A stretch of DNA of 64,000 nucleotides from Pseudotabrizicola sp. (GTDB taxonomy: Bacteria; Pseudomonadota; Alphaproteobacteria; Rhodobacterales; Rhodobacteraceae), in assembly GCF_030684215.1 (NCBI RefSeq), contig NZ_JAUXOV010000070.1:186001-250000 (forward strand), given 5' to 3'. Below, one piece after another: positions 26,239 through 36,399 of the stretch (position 1 is its first letter; the number at the start of each line of letters is the position of its first letter). Under the pieces are notes generated by a model that was not told where the DNA came from, did not search any database, and saw only the letters and a program-made list of their open reading frames with translations. The translations under genes and the position numbers were made by a program.

Positions 26239-26712
26239 ATGCATCTTTCTTCACGAACCGACATCGAAGCGCCCATAGAGCATGTCTACAAGGTCATGTC
26301 CGATTTCGAGAACTGGGAACGCGCAGCGATGCGGCGGGGTGCGGATGTCAGCCGCACCGACAAATTGCGCGCGCCGGGTGTGGGCATGGGGTGGCATGTG
26401 ATTTTCCGCTTTCGCGGCAAGGAACGTGCTATCGACATCTATCTGACCGAGCAAGAGCCGGGCGCAAAGCTTGCGTTCAAAGGCAAAGGCCGCATGGTCG
26501 AAGGTGATCTGTCCATAGAGCTGGTGTCACTTGCCCCGAAACGAACGCGGATGGTGCTGCACACTCAAGTGCGCCCGCTGACAATCGCTGCGCGGCTGTT
26601 TCTTCAGTCTTTGAAACTGGCCAAAGGCCGGGTTCAGGGCAAGCTGAACAAACGCATGGAGCAACTGGCGATCGATATCGAAACCCGGTTCAACGGCGCG
26701 CGTGGTCGGTGA
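26239..26712 (+). CDS. SRPBCC/START-like lipid-binding family protein
   Basis: A 157-residue protein of the START/Bet v1-like SRPBCC superfamily, which forms a hydrophobic pocket. The start 'MHLSSRTDIEAPIEHVYKVMSDFENW' is typical, with an N-terminal strand, two small helices and a C-terminal long helix ('RLFLQSLKLAKGRVQGKLNKRM'). The ligand and role are unknown. The ATG at 26239 has AGGG upstream; an earlier in-frame ATG at 26209 is possible. It lies 92 bp after nudC and faces pheA. Confidence 0.75.
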   Translation: MHLSSRTDIEAPIEHVYKVMSDFENWERAAMRRGADVSRTDKLRAPGVGMGWHVIFRFRGKERAIDIYLTEQEPGAKLAFKGKGRMVEGDLSIELVSLAPKRTRMVLHTQVRPLTIAARLFLQSLKLAKGRVQGKLNKRMEQLAIDIETRFNGARGR

Positions 26713-26721
26713 AAGCCTGTG

Positions 26722-27552
26722 TCAACCGCGGGTGCGATCTGATGGATAGACGCCCATGATGTTGATGTTATTTGTGAAATACCGAAGTTCTTCCAGCGCA
26801 AGTGCGACATTTGCGTCGTCTGGATGGCCTTCGATATCGGCATAAAACTCGGTCGCGATGAAGCTGCCGCCGACCATATAGCTTTCCAGCTTGGTCATGT
26901 TGACGCCGTTTGTAGCAAATCCACCCATAGCCTTGTAAAGCGCCGCAGGAATGTTGCGCACCTGAAAGGTAAAGGTTGTGATCATCTGCTCTGCGCGGCG
27001 GCTGTGATCAGCTTCGCGGCTCATCACCAGAAAGCGGGTCGTGTTGTTTTTGTGGTCTTCGATATGGGCGGCCAGCACGTCCAGTCCGTAAATCTGGGCT
27101 GCCAGTTCACTGGCCAGCGCCGCGCGGGTTTTATCCCCGGCCTCGGCCACTTCGCGCGCGGCGCGGGCGTTATCGGAACTGACGCGCCCGGCGATTCCAT
27201 GGCTGCGCAAAAAGCTGGCGCATTGCGGCAGGATCACAACATGGCCATGCGCCTCGCGCACATCAGCCAGAGTGGCGCCCGGCACACCCAGCAGGTTGAC
27301 ATGCACCCGTACAAAGGCTTCGGCCACGATATGCAGGCCGGATTTGGGCAACAGGCTGTGAACATCCGCCACCCGGCCATAGGTCGAATTTTCGACCGCC
27401 AGCATTCCCAGATCAACCGTGCCAGACCGGGTCAGTTCGACCACATCCTCGAATGTTGTGCAGGGCACGACCTCCATATCCGGGCATGCTTGCTGGCACG
27501 CCTGATGTGAATAGGCGCCAAGTTCACCCTGAAAAGCGATGCGACCAGTCAT
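26722..27552 (-). CDS. pheA: Prephenate dehydratase
   Basis: A 276-residue monofunctional prephenate dehydratase that makes phenylpyruvate for phenylalanine synthesis. It has 'IAFQGELGAYSHQA' at the start, the catalytic Thr-Arg-Phe in 'NTTRFLVMSR' (about 165-175), and a C-terminal ACT regulatory domain with 'NMTKLESYMVGG' (ESRP-type phenylalanine site). No chorismate mutase domain is fused. It is divergent from cycM, the arrangement seen in Paracoccus and Rhodobacter. Confidence 0.96.
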   Translation of the reverse strand: MTGRIAFQGELGAYSHQACQQACPDMEVVPCTTFEDVVELTRSGTVDLGMLAVENSTYGRVADVHSLLPKSGLHIVAEAFVRVHVNLLGVPGATLADVREAHGHVVILPQCASFLRSHGIAGRVSSDNARAAREVAEAGDKTRAALASELAAQIYGLDVLAAHIEDHKNNTTRFLVMSREADHSRRAEQMITTFTFQVRNIPAALYKAMGGFATNGVNMTKLESYMVGGSFIATEFYADIEGHPDDANVALALEELRYFTNNINIMGVYPSDRTRG

Positions 27553-27676
27553 GTTTCAGGCTCCGATTGATAAAGACACGTCAAAAAGGGGCGATTGGTC
27601 GCGCACCTACACCTTGAAACATGTATAGGGAAGCGGGTAGAAGCCGTGCAAAGAGAATGCCAAGGGAAAGCGCGAC

Positions 27677-28192
27677 ATGTTCGACACGATGACGATGACC
27701 AAGGTGTTGGGGGCGGTCTGCGGCTCGCTTCTGGTGTTTTTGCTGGGCGGTTGGGCAGCGACTGCGCTGTATTCAACCGGCGGCGGCCATGGCGCAGGCC
27801 ATGAGCAGGCCTATGTAATCGACACCGGCGCATCTGATGCACCAACCGAAGCGGCAGAAGCACCCGATTTCGAGACGATCTTCGCGGCAGCTGATGCCGC
27901 AGCCGGCCAGTCGGTGTTTGCCAAATGCCGCGCCTGCCATAAGCTGGACGGCGCCGATGGCGTTGGCCCACACCTGAACGGCATTGTTGACAAGGCAAAA
28001 GCTGCGTCTCCTGGATATGCCTATTCTGATGTGCTCAAGGGTATGGCATCTGACGCATGGACGCCGGAAAACCTGTATGCCTTTTTGCAAAATCCACGCG
28101 GTTATGCGCCTGGCACCAAAATGGCCTTTGCAGGTCTGCCCCGCAGCGACGAGCGTGCAAATCTGATCGCCTATCTGGCTACCGTCAACTGA
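27677..28192 (+). CDS. cycM: Membrane-anchored cytochrome c (c552/cy type)
   Basis: A 171-residue class I cytochrome c. An uncleaved N-terminal helix (about residues 9-31) anchors it, an acidic Ala-rich linker follows, and one heme site 'CRACH' is at 84-88. The Met axial ligand is in 'PGTKMAF' (about 147). Members (Paracoccus c552, Rhodobacter cy) carry electrons from the bc1 complex to cytochrome oxidases, here presumably including the cbb3 oxidase encoded further on. GGGAAAG precedes the ATG. A terminator follows. Confidence 0.9.
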   Translation: MFDTMTMTKVLGAVCGSLLVFLLGGWAATALYSTGGGHGAGHEQAYVIDTGASDAPTEAAEAPDFETIFAAADAAAGQSVFAKCRACHKLDGADGVGPHLNGIVDKAKAASPGYAYSDVLKGMASDAWTPENLYAFLQNPRGYAPGTKMAFAGLPRSDERANLIAYLATVN

Positions 28193-28212
28193 ACTGGCTG
28201 AAATGCCGTGCA

Positions 28213-28245
28213 AAGGCCGTCCCACAGGGGCGGCCTTATTGCTTT
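28213..28245 (+). terminator. Terminator of cycM
   Basis: AAGGCCG (28213-28219) pairs with CGGCCTT (28231-28237), with CCC/GGG in the loop region, and ATTGCTTTCTT follows. It starts 21 bp after the stop codon. Confidence 0.7.
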
Positions 28246-28355
28246 CTTGCCCTGATCACGCAATCGCCACTTGAGCCATCGACAATCCGCGCTTTACTTC
28301 CCTAAATGAACCAAAGCCGTGAAAAAGGCGGTCAAGGCATAAAGGGGAAGGTCAG

Positions 28356-30218
28356 ATGGCGATGGCATATGTCAAAGTGGCGGTGCTGGGGGCAGCTTTT
28401 GTGGCAGCGATACCTGCCTGGGCGCAGCAGACGGTGATCACCTCACACGGAATTTCGACGTTTGGCGAATTGGAGCTGGCCGCCGATTTCACCCATCTGC
28501 CCTATGTGAATCCCGATGCGCCGAAGGGCGGTGAAATCTCTATCTGGGCGTTTGGCGGCTTTGACAGCATGAATCCCTATTCGGTCAAAGGGCGCGCTGC
28601 GGGCCTGTCTTCGGCGCCATACGAATCTATCCTTGTCGGCACGGCGAATGAAATTGGCGCAGTTTATTGCCTGCTGTGTTCTACGCTGGAATACCCAGAG
28701 GATCGGTCTTGGGTGATTTTCAACCTGCGCCCCGAGGTGACATTCTCTGACGGCACCCCGATGACTGCCGAAGATGTATTGTTCTCTTATCAGACCTTTC
28801 TGGAAAAGGGTCTGACCGATTTCCGCACAGTTCTGGCCACGCAGGTTGAAAGCGTAGAGGTGCTGGACCCGAACCGCATCAAGTTCAGCTTCAAACCGGG
28901 CGTGCCCCATCGTGACCTGCCCGCTGATATGGGCGGCCTTCCCGTGATCTCAAAGGCCCATTACGAGGCCAGTGATCTGGACCTTGAAGAAAGCACGATG
29001 ACGCCGATGGTGGGCAGCGGCAAATATGTGCCGGGCCGGATCGACGTTGGCAAATCGGTAACCTGGGTCCGCAACGAGGAGTATTGGGGCAAAGATTTGC
29101 CCATGAGCAAAGGGCGGGGCAATTTCGACACCATCCGCATCGAATATTATTCCGATTACGATGCCGCGTTTGAGGGCTTCAAGGCCGGCAACTACACCTT
29201 CCGCAACGAGGCCAGTTCGATCAAATGGGCGACGGGTTTTGACTTTCCCGAAGTGGCGGCAGGGCACATCGTAAAGACCGAATTGCCCGATGGCAGCAAG
29301 GCCAGCGGGCAGGCGTTCCTGTTCAATATGCGCCGCGAGAAGTTTCAGGATCCGCGCGTGCGCGAAGCCATTGGGCTGATGTTCAACTTTGAATGGTCTA
29401 ATGCCACGCTGTTTTACGACCTTTACGCCCGTATCAATTCAGTCTGGGAAAACACCTGGCTTGAAGCCGAGGGCGCCCCCTCTGTGGAAGAAGCGGCGAT
29501 ACTGCAACCGTTGGTCGATGAAGGGCTTTTGCCCGCCACGATCCTGACCGACGAGGCGGTGATGGCAGCCACTTCGGGCGAGCGGCAGCTGGACCGCGCC
29601 AATCTGCGCCGCGCCAGTGCGCTTCTGGATGAGGCGGGCTGGGCCGTGGGCAGTGACGGTATGCGCCGCAACGCCGCCGGACAGGTGCTTTCGGTCGAAA
29701 TGCTGAATGACAGCCCCAGCTTTGATCGCGTGATGAATCCCTTTGTCGAAAACCTCAAGGCGCTTGGTGTTGATGCCAGACTGACCCGCGTTGACAACGC
29801 GCAGATGGAAGCGCGCACGCGCCCGCCGTCATATGACTTTGATCTGATTACTGGAAATGCGCGGTCCAGCTACATTTCCGGTTCTGAACTCAAGCAGTTC
29901 TACGGGTCGGAAACCGCTGATGTGTCTGCCTTCAACGTCATGGGTCTGAAAAGCCCCGCCGTTGACAAATTGGTGGATGTGGTGATGGCCTCGCAGTCGC
30001 TCGACGATCTGACCAACGCGACCAAGGCGCTTGACCGTGTGCTGCGCGCGGAACGATTCTGGGTGCCGCAATGGTATAAGAACGTCCACACCATCGCCTA
30101 TTACAACTTGTTCGAACATCCCGAAACCTTGCCGCCCTATGCTCTGGGCGAGCTGGATTTCTGGTGGTATAACGCGGAAAAAGCAGTGGCGCTTCGGGCA
30201 GCGCGCATCCTGCGATAA
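28356..30218 (+). CDS. yejA: Peptide ABC transporter, periplasmic binding protein (YejA-like)
   Basis: A 620-residue periplasmic solute-binding protein of the DppA/OppA family, YejA branch. It has a signal peptide ('[17 protein letters not shown]'), then '[27 protein letters not shown]', which is diagnostic of YejA, and the '[21 protein letters not shown]' region. YejABEF systems import oligopeptides and microcin C-type antibiotics. The ATG at 28356 has GGGGAAGG upstream. yejB starts 25 bp downstream. Confidence 0.92.
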   Translation: MAMAYVKVAVLGAAFVAAIPAWAQQTVITSHGISTFGELELAADFTHLPYVNPDAPKGGEISIWAFGGFDSMNPYSVKGRAAGLSSAPYESILVGTANEIGAVYCLLCSTLEYPEDRSWVIFNLRPEVTFSDGTPMTAEDVLFSYQTFLEKGLTDFRTVLATQVESVEVLDPNRIKFSFKPGVPHRDLPADMGGLPVISKAHYEASDLDLEESTMTPMVGSGKYVPGRIDVGKSVTWVRNEEYWGKDLPMSKGRGNFDTIRIEYYSDYDAAFEGFKAGNYTFRNEASSIKWATGFDFPEVAAGHIVKTELPDGSKASGQAFLFNMRREKFQDPRVREAIGLMFNFEWSNATLFYDLYARINSVWENTWLEAEGAPSVEEAAILQPLVDEGLLPATILTDEAVMAATSGERQLDRANLRRASALLDEAGWAVGSDGMRRNAAGQVLSVEMLNDSPSFDRVMNPFVENLKALGVDARLTRVDNAQMEARTRPPSYDFDLITGNARSSYISGSELKQFYGSETADVSAFNVMGLKSPAVDKLVDVVMASQSLDDLTNATKALDRVLRAERFWVPQWYKNVHTIAYYNLFEHPETLPPYALGELDFWWYNAEKAVALRAARILR

Positions 30219-30243
30219 CAAGAACAACAGGCAGGCAGACCAC

Positions 30244-31392
30244 ATGGGCGCCTATATCCTTCGGCGGATTTTTTTGATCATCCCGACGCTGATCGGGATC
30301 ATGATCATCAACTTCGGGCTGACGCAGTTTGTGCCGGGCGGGCCTATTGAACAGGTGCTGGCCCGAATCGACGGCGGCGGCGACAGCATTCAGGCAATCA
30401 GCGGCGCAGGGGATGCGGGCATCGCCCAACAGGGCAACGATTCTGGCTATGTTGGCGCGCAGGGGCTGGACCCCGCCTTTCTGGCCGAACTGGAGGTACA
30501 GTTCGGTTTTGCCCGCTTTGTCTGCGAGCCGGGGTTTTCCGGCAGACCCTCGGCGCGCGCGACCGAATGTGTCAAGGAAGCGATCCCGGCTTGGGAGCGG
30601 TTCTTTATCATGATGTGGAACTATATTCAGTTCGACTTTGGCCAAAGCCATTTCCGCTCGATCGGCGTGCTGGAGCTGGTCTGGGAAAAACTGCCTGTGT
30701 CACTGACCCTTGGCTTGTGGTCGACGCTGATTGCCTACGCAATTTCCATTCCGCTGGGCATCCGCAAGGCGGTCAGCGATGGGTCCAGATTCGACACATG
30801 GACCAGCGGGGTTATCATCGCGGCCTATGCGATCCCCGGCTTTTTGTTCGCCATTCTTTTGCTGGTGCTGTTCGCGGGGGGGAGCTATTTCCGCTGGTTC
30901 CCGCTGCGGGGGCTGACCTCGGACAATTTTGACCAATTGTCGATGATCGGCAAGGTGCTGGATTATTTATGGCACATCACCCTTCCCGTTATTGCGTCTA
31001 CCATCGCCAGCTTTGCCACATTGACCCTGCTGACCAAGAACAGCTTTCTGGATGAGATCAAAAAGCAATATGTGATGACCGCCCGCGCAAAGGGGTTGCC
31101 CGAAAGCCGCGTGCTGTATGGCCATGTGTTCCGCAACGCCATGCTGATCGTGATTGCGGGCTTTCCGGCTTTGTTTTTGTCGGTGTTCTTTGGCTCCAGC
31201 CTGATTATCGAGACGATCTTCAGCCTCGACGGCCTTGGCCAGTTGGGCTTCCGTGCGGCGGTGGAACGCGATTATCCGGTGATCTTTGGCACGTTGTTCT
31301 TCTTTGGTCTGATCGGGTTGTTCGTCGGTATTCTGTCCGATCTGATGTATGTCTGGGTTGACCCGCGCATTGATTTTGAGCGGAGGGGGTAG
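30244..31392 (+). CDS. yejB: Peptide ABC transporter, permease (YejB-like)
   Basis: A 382-residue inner-membrane permease of the binding-protein-dependent transport family, with about six helices. It opens '[20 protein letters not shown]'. The coupling-loop motif is in '[19 protein letters not shown]', EAA-like. The 'FVPGGPIEQ' after the first helix is typical of YejB. The ATG at 30244 is used; an in-frame opening back to 30031 lies inside yejA. The stop codon is directly followed by the yejE ATG. Confidence 0.92.
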   Translation: MGAYILRRIFLIIPTLIGIMIINFGLTQFVPGGPIEQVLARIDGGGDSIQAISGAGDAGIAQQGNDSGYVGAQGLDPAFLAELEVQFGFARFVCEPGFSGRPSARATECVKEAIPAWERFFIMMWNYIQFDFGQSHFRSIGVLELVWEKLPVSLTLGLWSTLIAYAISIPLGIRKAVSDGSRFDTWTSGVIIAAYAIPGFLFAILLLVLFAGGSYFRWFPLRGLTSDNFDQLSMIGKVLDYLWHITLPVIASTIASFATLTLLTKNSFLDEIKKQYVMTARAKGLPESRVLYGHVFRNAMLIVIAGFPALFLSVFFGSSLIIETIFSLDGLGQLGFRAAVERDYPVIFGTLFFFGLIGLFVGILSDLMYVWVDPRIDFERRG

Positions 31393-32502
31393 ATGGCCCT
31401 TTCACCGCTGAATCAGCGCCGTCTGCGCAATTTCAAAGCGAATCGCCGGGCCTACTGGTCTCTGATCCTTTTTTCCATCCTGTATGGCATCTCGCTTTGT
31501 GCCGAGATCGTGGCCAATGACAAACCGCTGCTGGTGCAGTTTCAGGGCGAATGGCACGCCCCTTTCGCACGGTTCTATCCCGAAACCGCCTTTGGTGGTG
31601 ATTTCCAGACCGAGGCGAAATACAAAGATGTCGAAGTGCGCTGCCTGATCATGGCCGCCGGGGCCGAAGCCTGTTGGGATGACCCCGAGGGCATCTTGGC
31701 CGAGGCAACGACGCAAGGCACCGCCTTGGGTGAGCCGATTGAGCGCGGGCGGATCATCTGGGCGCCTGTTCCCTACAGCTACAACACCATCAACGACATC
31801 GGCAAAGCCGCCCCTTCTGCCCCCGATGCGCAACATTGGCTGGGCACCGACGACACCGCCCGCGATGTGCTGGCGCGCGTGATCCATGGCTTTCGCCTGT
31901 CGGTCAGCTTTGCGCTGATCGTCACTGTGCTGACCAGCATCATCGGCATTGCCGCAGGCGCGGTGCAGGGCTATTTCGGCGGCCTCACGGACCTTATCTT
32001 TCAGCGCATCATTGAAATCTGGGGCGCTACGCCGACGCTTTACGTCATCATCATTGTGGCGGCCATCTTCACCATGAACTTCTGGATACTCGTGTTCTTA
32101 ATGGTGCTGTTCGGCTGGACAGCCTTGGTGGGCGTGGTGCGGGCCGAATTCCTGCGGGCGCGCAATTTTGAATATGTCCGCGCAGCGCGTGCGTTGGGCG
32201 TGCCTGACCGGGTGATCATGTCCCGCCATGTGTTGCCCAATGCGATGGTGGCCACGCTGACGCTGTTGCCCTTTATCATCACAGGCACCATCGGCGCTCT
32301 GACCGCGCTTGATTTTCTTGGCTTTGGTCTGCCGTCTTCATCCCCCAGCCTTGGCGAGATGACGCAACAGGCCAAGCAAAACCTTCAGGCGCCATGGCTT
32401 GCGTTTACCGCGTTTTTCACCTTTGCCATCATGCTGAGCTTGCTGGTTTTCATCTTTGAGGGTGTCCGCGATGCCTTTGACCCGCGAAAGACCTTTCAAT
32501 GA
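31393..32502 (+). CDS. yejE: Peptide ABC transporter, permease (YejE-like)
   Basis: A 369-residue second permease. It opens 'LSPLNQRRLRNFKANRRAYWSLILFSILYG', as in YejE, followed by a long periplasmic loop and five further helices. 'GTDDTARDVLARVIHGFRLS' and the EAA-like 'ARALGVPDRVIMSRHVLPNA' are typical of DppC-type permeases. The ATG abuts the yejB stop (TAGATG), and the stop overlaps the yejF start by 4 bp, so the genes are translationally coupled. Confidence 0.92.
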   Translation: MALSPLNQRRLRNFKANRRAYWSLILFSILYGISLCAEIVANDKPLLVQFQGEWHAPFARFYPETAFGGDFQTEAKYKDVEVRCLIMAAGAEACWDDPEGILAEATTQGTALGEPIERGRIIWAPVPYSYNTINDIGKAAPSAPDAQHWLGTDDTARDVLARVIHGFRLSVSFALIVTVLTSIIGIAAGAVQGYFGGLTDLIFQRIIEIWGATPTLYVIIIVAAIFTMNFWILVFLMVLFGWTALVGVVRAEFLRARNFEYVRAARALGVPDRVIMSRHVLPNAMVATLTLLPFIITGTIGALTALDFLGFGLPSSSPSLGEMTQQAKQNLQAPWLAFTAFFTFAIMLSLLVFIFEGVRDAFDPRKTFQ

Positions 32503-34112
32503 GCGTGCTTGCGGTCAACGATCTGAAGATCAGCTTCCGTCAGGATGGCCGGGTGATACAGGCGGTGCGCGGTGTTTCCTTCACCGTGGGGAATGGCGAA
32601 ACCGTGGCCTTGGTGGGCGAATCCGGGTCGGGCAAGTCGGTTACCGCGCTGTCCACCGTTGGATTGCTTGGTGATAGTGCCATTGTTGAAGGGTCGGTCG
32701 TTTATCAGGGCACCCAGATGGTCGGGGCGTCCGAACCCGACCTGCGCCGGGTGCGTGGCAATGACATCAGCTTCATCTTTCAGGAACCGATGACCAGCCT
32801 GAACCCGCTGCACACCATTGAACGGCAGTTGGGCGAGAGCCTTGCGCTGCATCAGGGTCTGCTGGGGCAGGCGGCGCGTGACCGTATTCTGGACCTGCTG
32901 GCCAAGGTTGGCATCCGCGACGCTGAAAGCCGGCTGGGTGCTTATCCGCACCAGTTGTCGGGCGGGCAGCGTCAGCGGGTGATGATCGCCATGGCGCTTG
33001 CCAACGGGCCGGAGCTGTTGATCGCGGATGAGCCAACCACCGCGCTGGATGTTACAATTCAGGCGCAGATCCTTGACCTTCTGGCCGATCTGAAGCGGTC
33101 TGAAGGGCTGTCCATGCTGTTCATCACCCATGACCTTGGCATCGTGCGCCGTATTGCTGACCGTGTCTGCGTGATGCAAGGCGGCGAGATTGTCGAACAA
33201 GGGCCAACGGCAGAAATCTTTGCCAACCCGCAACACCCCTATACCCAAAAGCTGCTTGCGGCAGAGCCAAAGGGCCTGCCCGACCCGGTACCCGAGGGCG
33301 CGGCCGAGGTGGTCCGCACCCAATCTTTGCGCGTCTGGTTTCCGATCACGGCGGGTTTCCTGCGCAAAACGGTGGGCCATGTCAAAGCGGTGAACGATGC
33401 CACACTGTCGGTGCGCGCGGGCGAGACGCTGGGGATTGTGGGCGAAAGCGGGTCGGGCAAGACTACGTTGGCCCTTGCGATCCTGCGCTTGGTGCCGTCA
33501 ACCGGGCCGATTGTGGTTCTGGGCCGCGATGTTTCGCGCCTGTCTGGTGCTGCGCTTCGCCCGGTCAGGCGTGACATGCAGGTGGTTTTCCAAGACCCGT
33601 TCGGGAGCCTGTCACCGCGCATGACAGCCGAGCAGATCATTGCCGAGGGCATGGCTCTGCATGGTCACAACACGCCCGCCTCGACCCGTGAAAAAGTGGC
33701 CGCCATCATGTCAGAGGTGGGTCTGGACCCGGCCATGATGGGTCGCTACCCGCATGAGTTTTCCGGCGGGCAGCGCCAACGCATCGCCATCGCCCGCGCC
33801 ATGATCCTGCGGCCGAAACTGGTGGTGCTGGACGAGCCGACCAGCGCGCTGGACATGACCGTTCAGGTGCAGATCGTTGGCCTGTTGCGTGATTTGCAGC
33901 GTAAGTGGGGGTTGGCCTATATCTTCATCAGCCACGATCTGCGCGTGGTGCGGGCCCTGTCGCACAAGGTGATGGTGATGAGGGCTGGCGATGTGGTCGA
34001 ATCTGGCGACGCCCGCACCGTGTTTGGTGCCCCGTCCTCTGACTATACTCGTGCGCTGTTGCTGGCTGCCTTTGGCGACATGTCGGGGGAAATGGCAAAG
34101 GCAGAGGCATGA
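32499..34112 (+). CDS. yejF: Peptide ABC transporter, double ATPase (YejF-like)
   Basis: A 537-residue protein made of two fused ABC ATPase domains. Walker A sequences are 'GESGSGKSVTAL' (about residue 40) and 'GESGSGKTTLAL' (about 315). Signatures are 'LSGGQRQRVMIAMAL' and 'FSGGQRQRIAIARAM'. The N-terminal and C-terminal halves follow the DppD/DppF pattern. It energises the YejBE channel. It overlaps yejE by 4 bp (ATGA) and the downstream glycosyltransferase by 4 bp. Confidence 0.94.
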   Translation: MSVLAVNDLKISFRQDGRVIQAVRGVSFTVGNGETVALVGESGSGKSVTALSTVGLLGDSAIVEGSVVYQGTQMVGASEPDLRRVRGNDISFIFQEPMTSLNPLHTIERQLGESLALHQGLLGQAARDRILDLLAKVGIRDAESRLGAYPHQLSGGQRQRVMIAMALANGPELLIADEPTTALDVTIQAQILDLLADLKRSEGLSMLFITHDLGIVRRIADRVCVMQGGEIVEQGPTAEIFANPQHPYTQKLLAAEPKGLPDPVPEGAAEVVRTQSLRVWFPITAGFLRKTVGHVKAVNDATLSVRAGETLGIVGESGSGKTTLALAILRLVPSTGPIVVLGRDVSRLSGAALRPVRRDMQVVFQDPFGSLSPRMTAEQIIAEGMALHGHNTPASTREKVAAIMSEVGLDPAMMGRYPHEFSGGQRQRIAIARAMILRPKLVVLDEPTSALDMTVQVQIVGLLRDLQRKWGLAYIFISHDLRVVRALSHKVMVMRAGDVVESGDARTVFGAPSSDYTRALLLAAFGDMSGEMAKAEA

Positions 34113-35338
34113 AGCTGTTGTTCTTGCATCAGAACTTTCCCGGCCAGTTCCTGCATCTGGCCCCGGAAATGGCGCGGCGCGGGCATGATGTAACGGCGAT
34201 GACCGATGCAAAAAACAATCGGCAGTCCACGGTCAAAACCATCCGCTACAAGCATGAAGCCAGAAATGTAGAGCCGGCGCAGACCCGTCTGGGGCGTAAC
34301 TACACAACCATGTCAGACCGAGGTGTCACTGTCGCGCGCGCCTGTGCCCATTTGCGCGATACACAAGGATATGTGCCCGATGTGATTTTTGGCCATTCAG
34401 GCTGGGGCGAGACGCTGTTTCTGAAAGAGATATGGCCGCAGGCCAAGCTTATTGTCTATGCCGAGTTTTACTATCGCGGTGTTGGGGCCGATGTTGGTTT
34501 CGATACCGAGTTCGCCCCCTATGGGCTTGATCAGATCCTCATTGCCCAAGCCCGCGCCGCGCATCTGGGGCAAGCGCTGTTGCATGCTGACGCGGGCCTT
34601 GCGCCAACCGCATGGCAGGCCAGCACCTATCCTGATGCGCTGCGCGGCATGATCCGCGTGATCCATGACGGCGTTGATTGCGACGCCATGCAGCCGAATC
34701 CGCAAGCCAGCGTGACGCTGCCCGATGGTCGCACCTTGCGCGCGGGCGATGAGGTGCTGACGTTTGTGAACCGCAATCTGGAACCGTATCGCGGATATCA
34801 TATGTTCATGCGCGCTCTGCCCGATGTGCTGCGCTCCCGGCCAAATGCCCATGCAGTAATCGTTGGTGGCAATGAGGTCAGCTATGGGGCCGCGCCAAAG
34901 GGGGCCAAGGGCTGGAAAGACCTGATCCTGTCCGAAGTGCAAGACCGCCTGCCGATGGATCGTGTGCATTTCATGGGAAAAGTGCCTTACGGTGCCTTTG
35001 TGTCGATCATGCAGATCAGCCGGGTGCATGCCTATCTGACCTATCCCTTTGTGCTGTCATGGTCGATGCTGGAGTCGATGGCTGCGGGCTGTTTGGTGGT
35101 CGGTTCTAAAACCGCCCCGGTCGAGGAGGTGATAACCCATGGTGAAAACGGCCTGCTGGTTGATTTCTTCGATATCAAGGGCTGGTCCCAGACCTTGACC
35201 GACACGCTCGCCCACCCTGAACGATATGATGCGCTGCGGGTTACGGCCCGGCAGACCGCGCAGACGCATTATGACATGCGCGGAGTCTGCCTGCCGCGCA
35301 TGATCGACTTTGTCGAAGGCTTTGGTCCGAAAGGTTAA
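34109..35338 (+). CDS. Glycosyltransferase family 4 protein coupled to yejABEF
   Basis: A 409-residue GT-B glycosyltransferase. It opens '[28 protein letters not shown]', typical of GT4 enzymes, with a C-terminal nucleotide-sugar site including '[25 protein letters not shown]' and 'NGLLVDFFD'. No membrane segment is present. Its start overlaps the yejF stop (ATGA), so it is translated with a peptide importer, an unusual partner; the substrate is unknown. Its stop overlaps the convergent luciferase-like gene by 4 bp. Confidence 0.85.
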   Translation: MKLLFLHQNFPGQFLHLAPEMARRGHDVTAMTDAKNNRQSTVKTIRYKHEARNVEPAQTRLGRNYTTMSDRGVTVARACAHLRDTQGYVPDVIFGHSGWGETLFLKEIWPQAKLIVYAEFYYRGVGADVGFDTEFAPYGLDQILIAQARAAHLGQALLHADAGLAPTAWQASTYPDALRGMIRVIHDGVDCDAMQPNPQASVTLPDGRTLRAGDEVLTFVNRNLEPYRGYHMFMRALPDVLRSRPNAHAVIVGGNEVSYGAAPKGAKGWKDLILSEVQDRLPMDRVHFMGKVPYGAFVSIMQISRVHAYLTYPFVLSWSMLESMAAGCLVVGSKTAPVEEVITHGENGLLVDFFDIKGWSQTLTDTLAHPERYDALRVTARQTAQTHYDMRGVCLPRMIDFVEGFGPKG

Positions 35339-36339
35339 GCTGCTTTCGCTTGGCTCAGGTCTGTCAGCGCGTCGGCGGCAATGGCAAAGGACCGTAGCCG
35401 CGCCGCATGATCGTGGATCATCCCCGTCACCATCAGCTCATCCGGCTGATAGCGATCTAGGATCGTCGCGAGTTCGCGCCGCACCGTGACGGGTGACCCG
35501 ACTGCTGCGACCGACAGCGCGTGATCGACACCCGCCCTGACCGGGGCCGGGATATGCGCGTCAATATCCGCCACCGGGCGTGGCAGTTTGCCGGGCTTGC
35601 CCGTGCGCAGCCGGGCAAAGGCCAGCATTTGCGACGTGCGCAGGAATTGCGCCTCGGCATCGGTGTCTGCGGCGCAAACTCCCGCCGCCATCATCGCATA
35701 GGGCTGCGCAAGGAACCGCGACGGGCGGAAGGTGGCGCGATAGGTTTCCAGCGCCTCCTCCAGCATTGCAGGCGCGAAATGGGATGCAAAGGCGTAAGGC
35801 AGGCCCAGATAGGCGGCCAATTGCGCGCCATAGAGGCTGCTTCCCAGAATCCAGACCGGCACATGGGTGCCTTCGCCCGGAATGGCGCGCACGGCGGCCC
35901 CTTCGGTGGGTGTGTCGAAATAGGTCATCAGTTCCACCACATCCTGTGGGAAGCTGTCTTCGGGCGCCATGTGGCGGCGCAGTGCACGGGCGGTCGCCAT
36001 ATCGGTGCCCGGTGCCCGGCCAAGCCCCAGATCAATCCGCCCCGGATACAGGGTTTCCAGCGTGCCGAACTGTTCGGCCACGATCAGCGGCGCGTGGTTG
36101 GGCAGCATGATTCCACCCGCGCCAATCCGGATTGTCCGCGTCGCCGCCGCGACATGGCCAATCACAATCGGCGTGGCGGCAGAGGCGATGCCGGGCATGT
36201 TATGATGCTCGGCCAGCCAAAAGCGGTGATAGCCCGAGGCTTCAGCCAGTTGCGCCAGCGCCACCGTATTGGCCAGCGCCTGCGCCGTGCTGCTGCCCTC
36301 GGGCACTGGGGAAAGATCAAGCAGGGAAAAGTGGTGCAT
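35335..36339 (-). CDS. Luciferase-like flavin monooxygenase (LLM family)
   Basis: A 334-residue protein of the bacterial luciferase-like family with a TIM-barrel flavin site. '[46 protein letters not shown]' is the standard N-terminal segment of the YhbW-type subfamily, followed by '[14 protein letters not shown]'. It would use reduced FMN or F420; the substrate is unknown. It is convergent with the glycosyltransferase gene, overlapping its stop by 4 bp. A 7-bp hairpin just upstream (36350-36373) lies next to its Shine-Dalgarno. Confidence 0.85.
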   Translation of the reverse strand: MHHFSLLDLSPVPEGSSTAQALANTVALAQLAEASGYHRFWLAEHHNMPGIASAATPIVIGHVAAATRTIRIGAGGIMLPNHAPLIVAEQFGTLETLYPGRIDLGLGRAPGTDMATARALRRHMAPEDSFPQDVVELMTYFDTPTEGAAVRAIPGEGTHVPVWILGSSLYGAQLAAYLGLPYAFASHFAPAMLEEALETYRATFRPSRFLAQPYAMMAAGVCAADTDAEAQFLRTSQMLAFARLRTGKPGKLPRPVADIDAHIPAPVRAGVDHALSVAAVGSPVTVRRELATILDRYQPDELMVTGMIHDHAARLRSFAIAADALTDLSQAKAA

Positions 36340-36349
36340 CGTTGTGTCT

Positions 36350-36373
36350 CCTGCCCGTAAACCTAAGGGCAGG
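36350..36373 (-). promoter_or_regulatory. Hairpin adjoining the luciferase-like gene ribosome site
   Basis: CCTGCCC and GGGCAGG pair across a 10-nt loop in the 5' leader of the luciferase-like gene. Its 3' arm runs into AGGAG, the likely Shine-Dalgarno. It could partly hide the ribosome site, or end transcripts of the hemN gene behind it, although no T-run follows. Confidence 0.35.
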
Positions 36374-36399
36374 GACCACGCAATGTAAGGGCCACGCTC

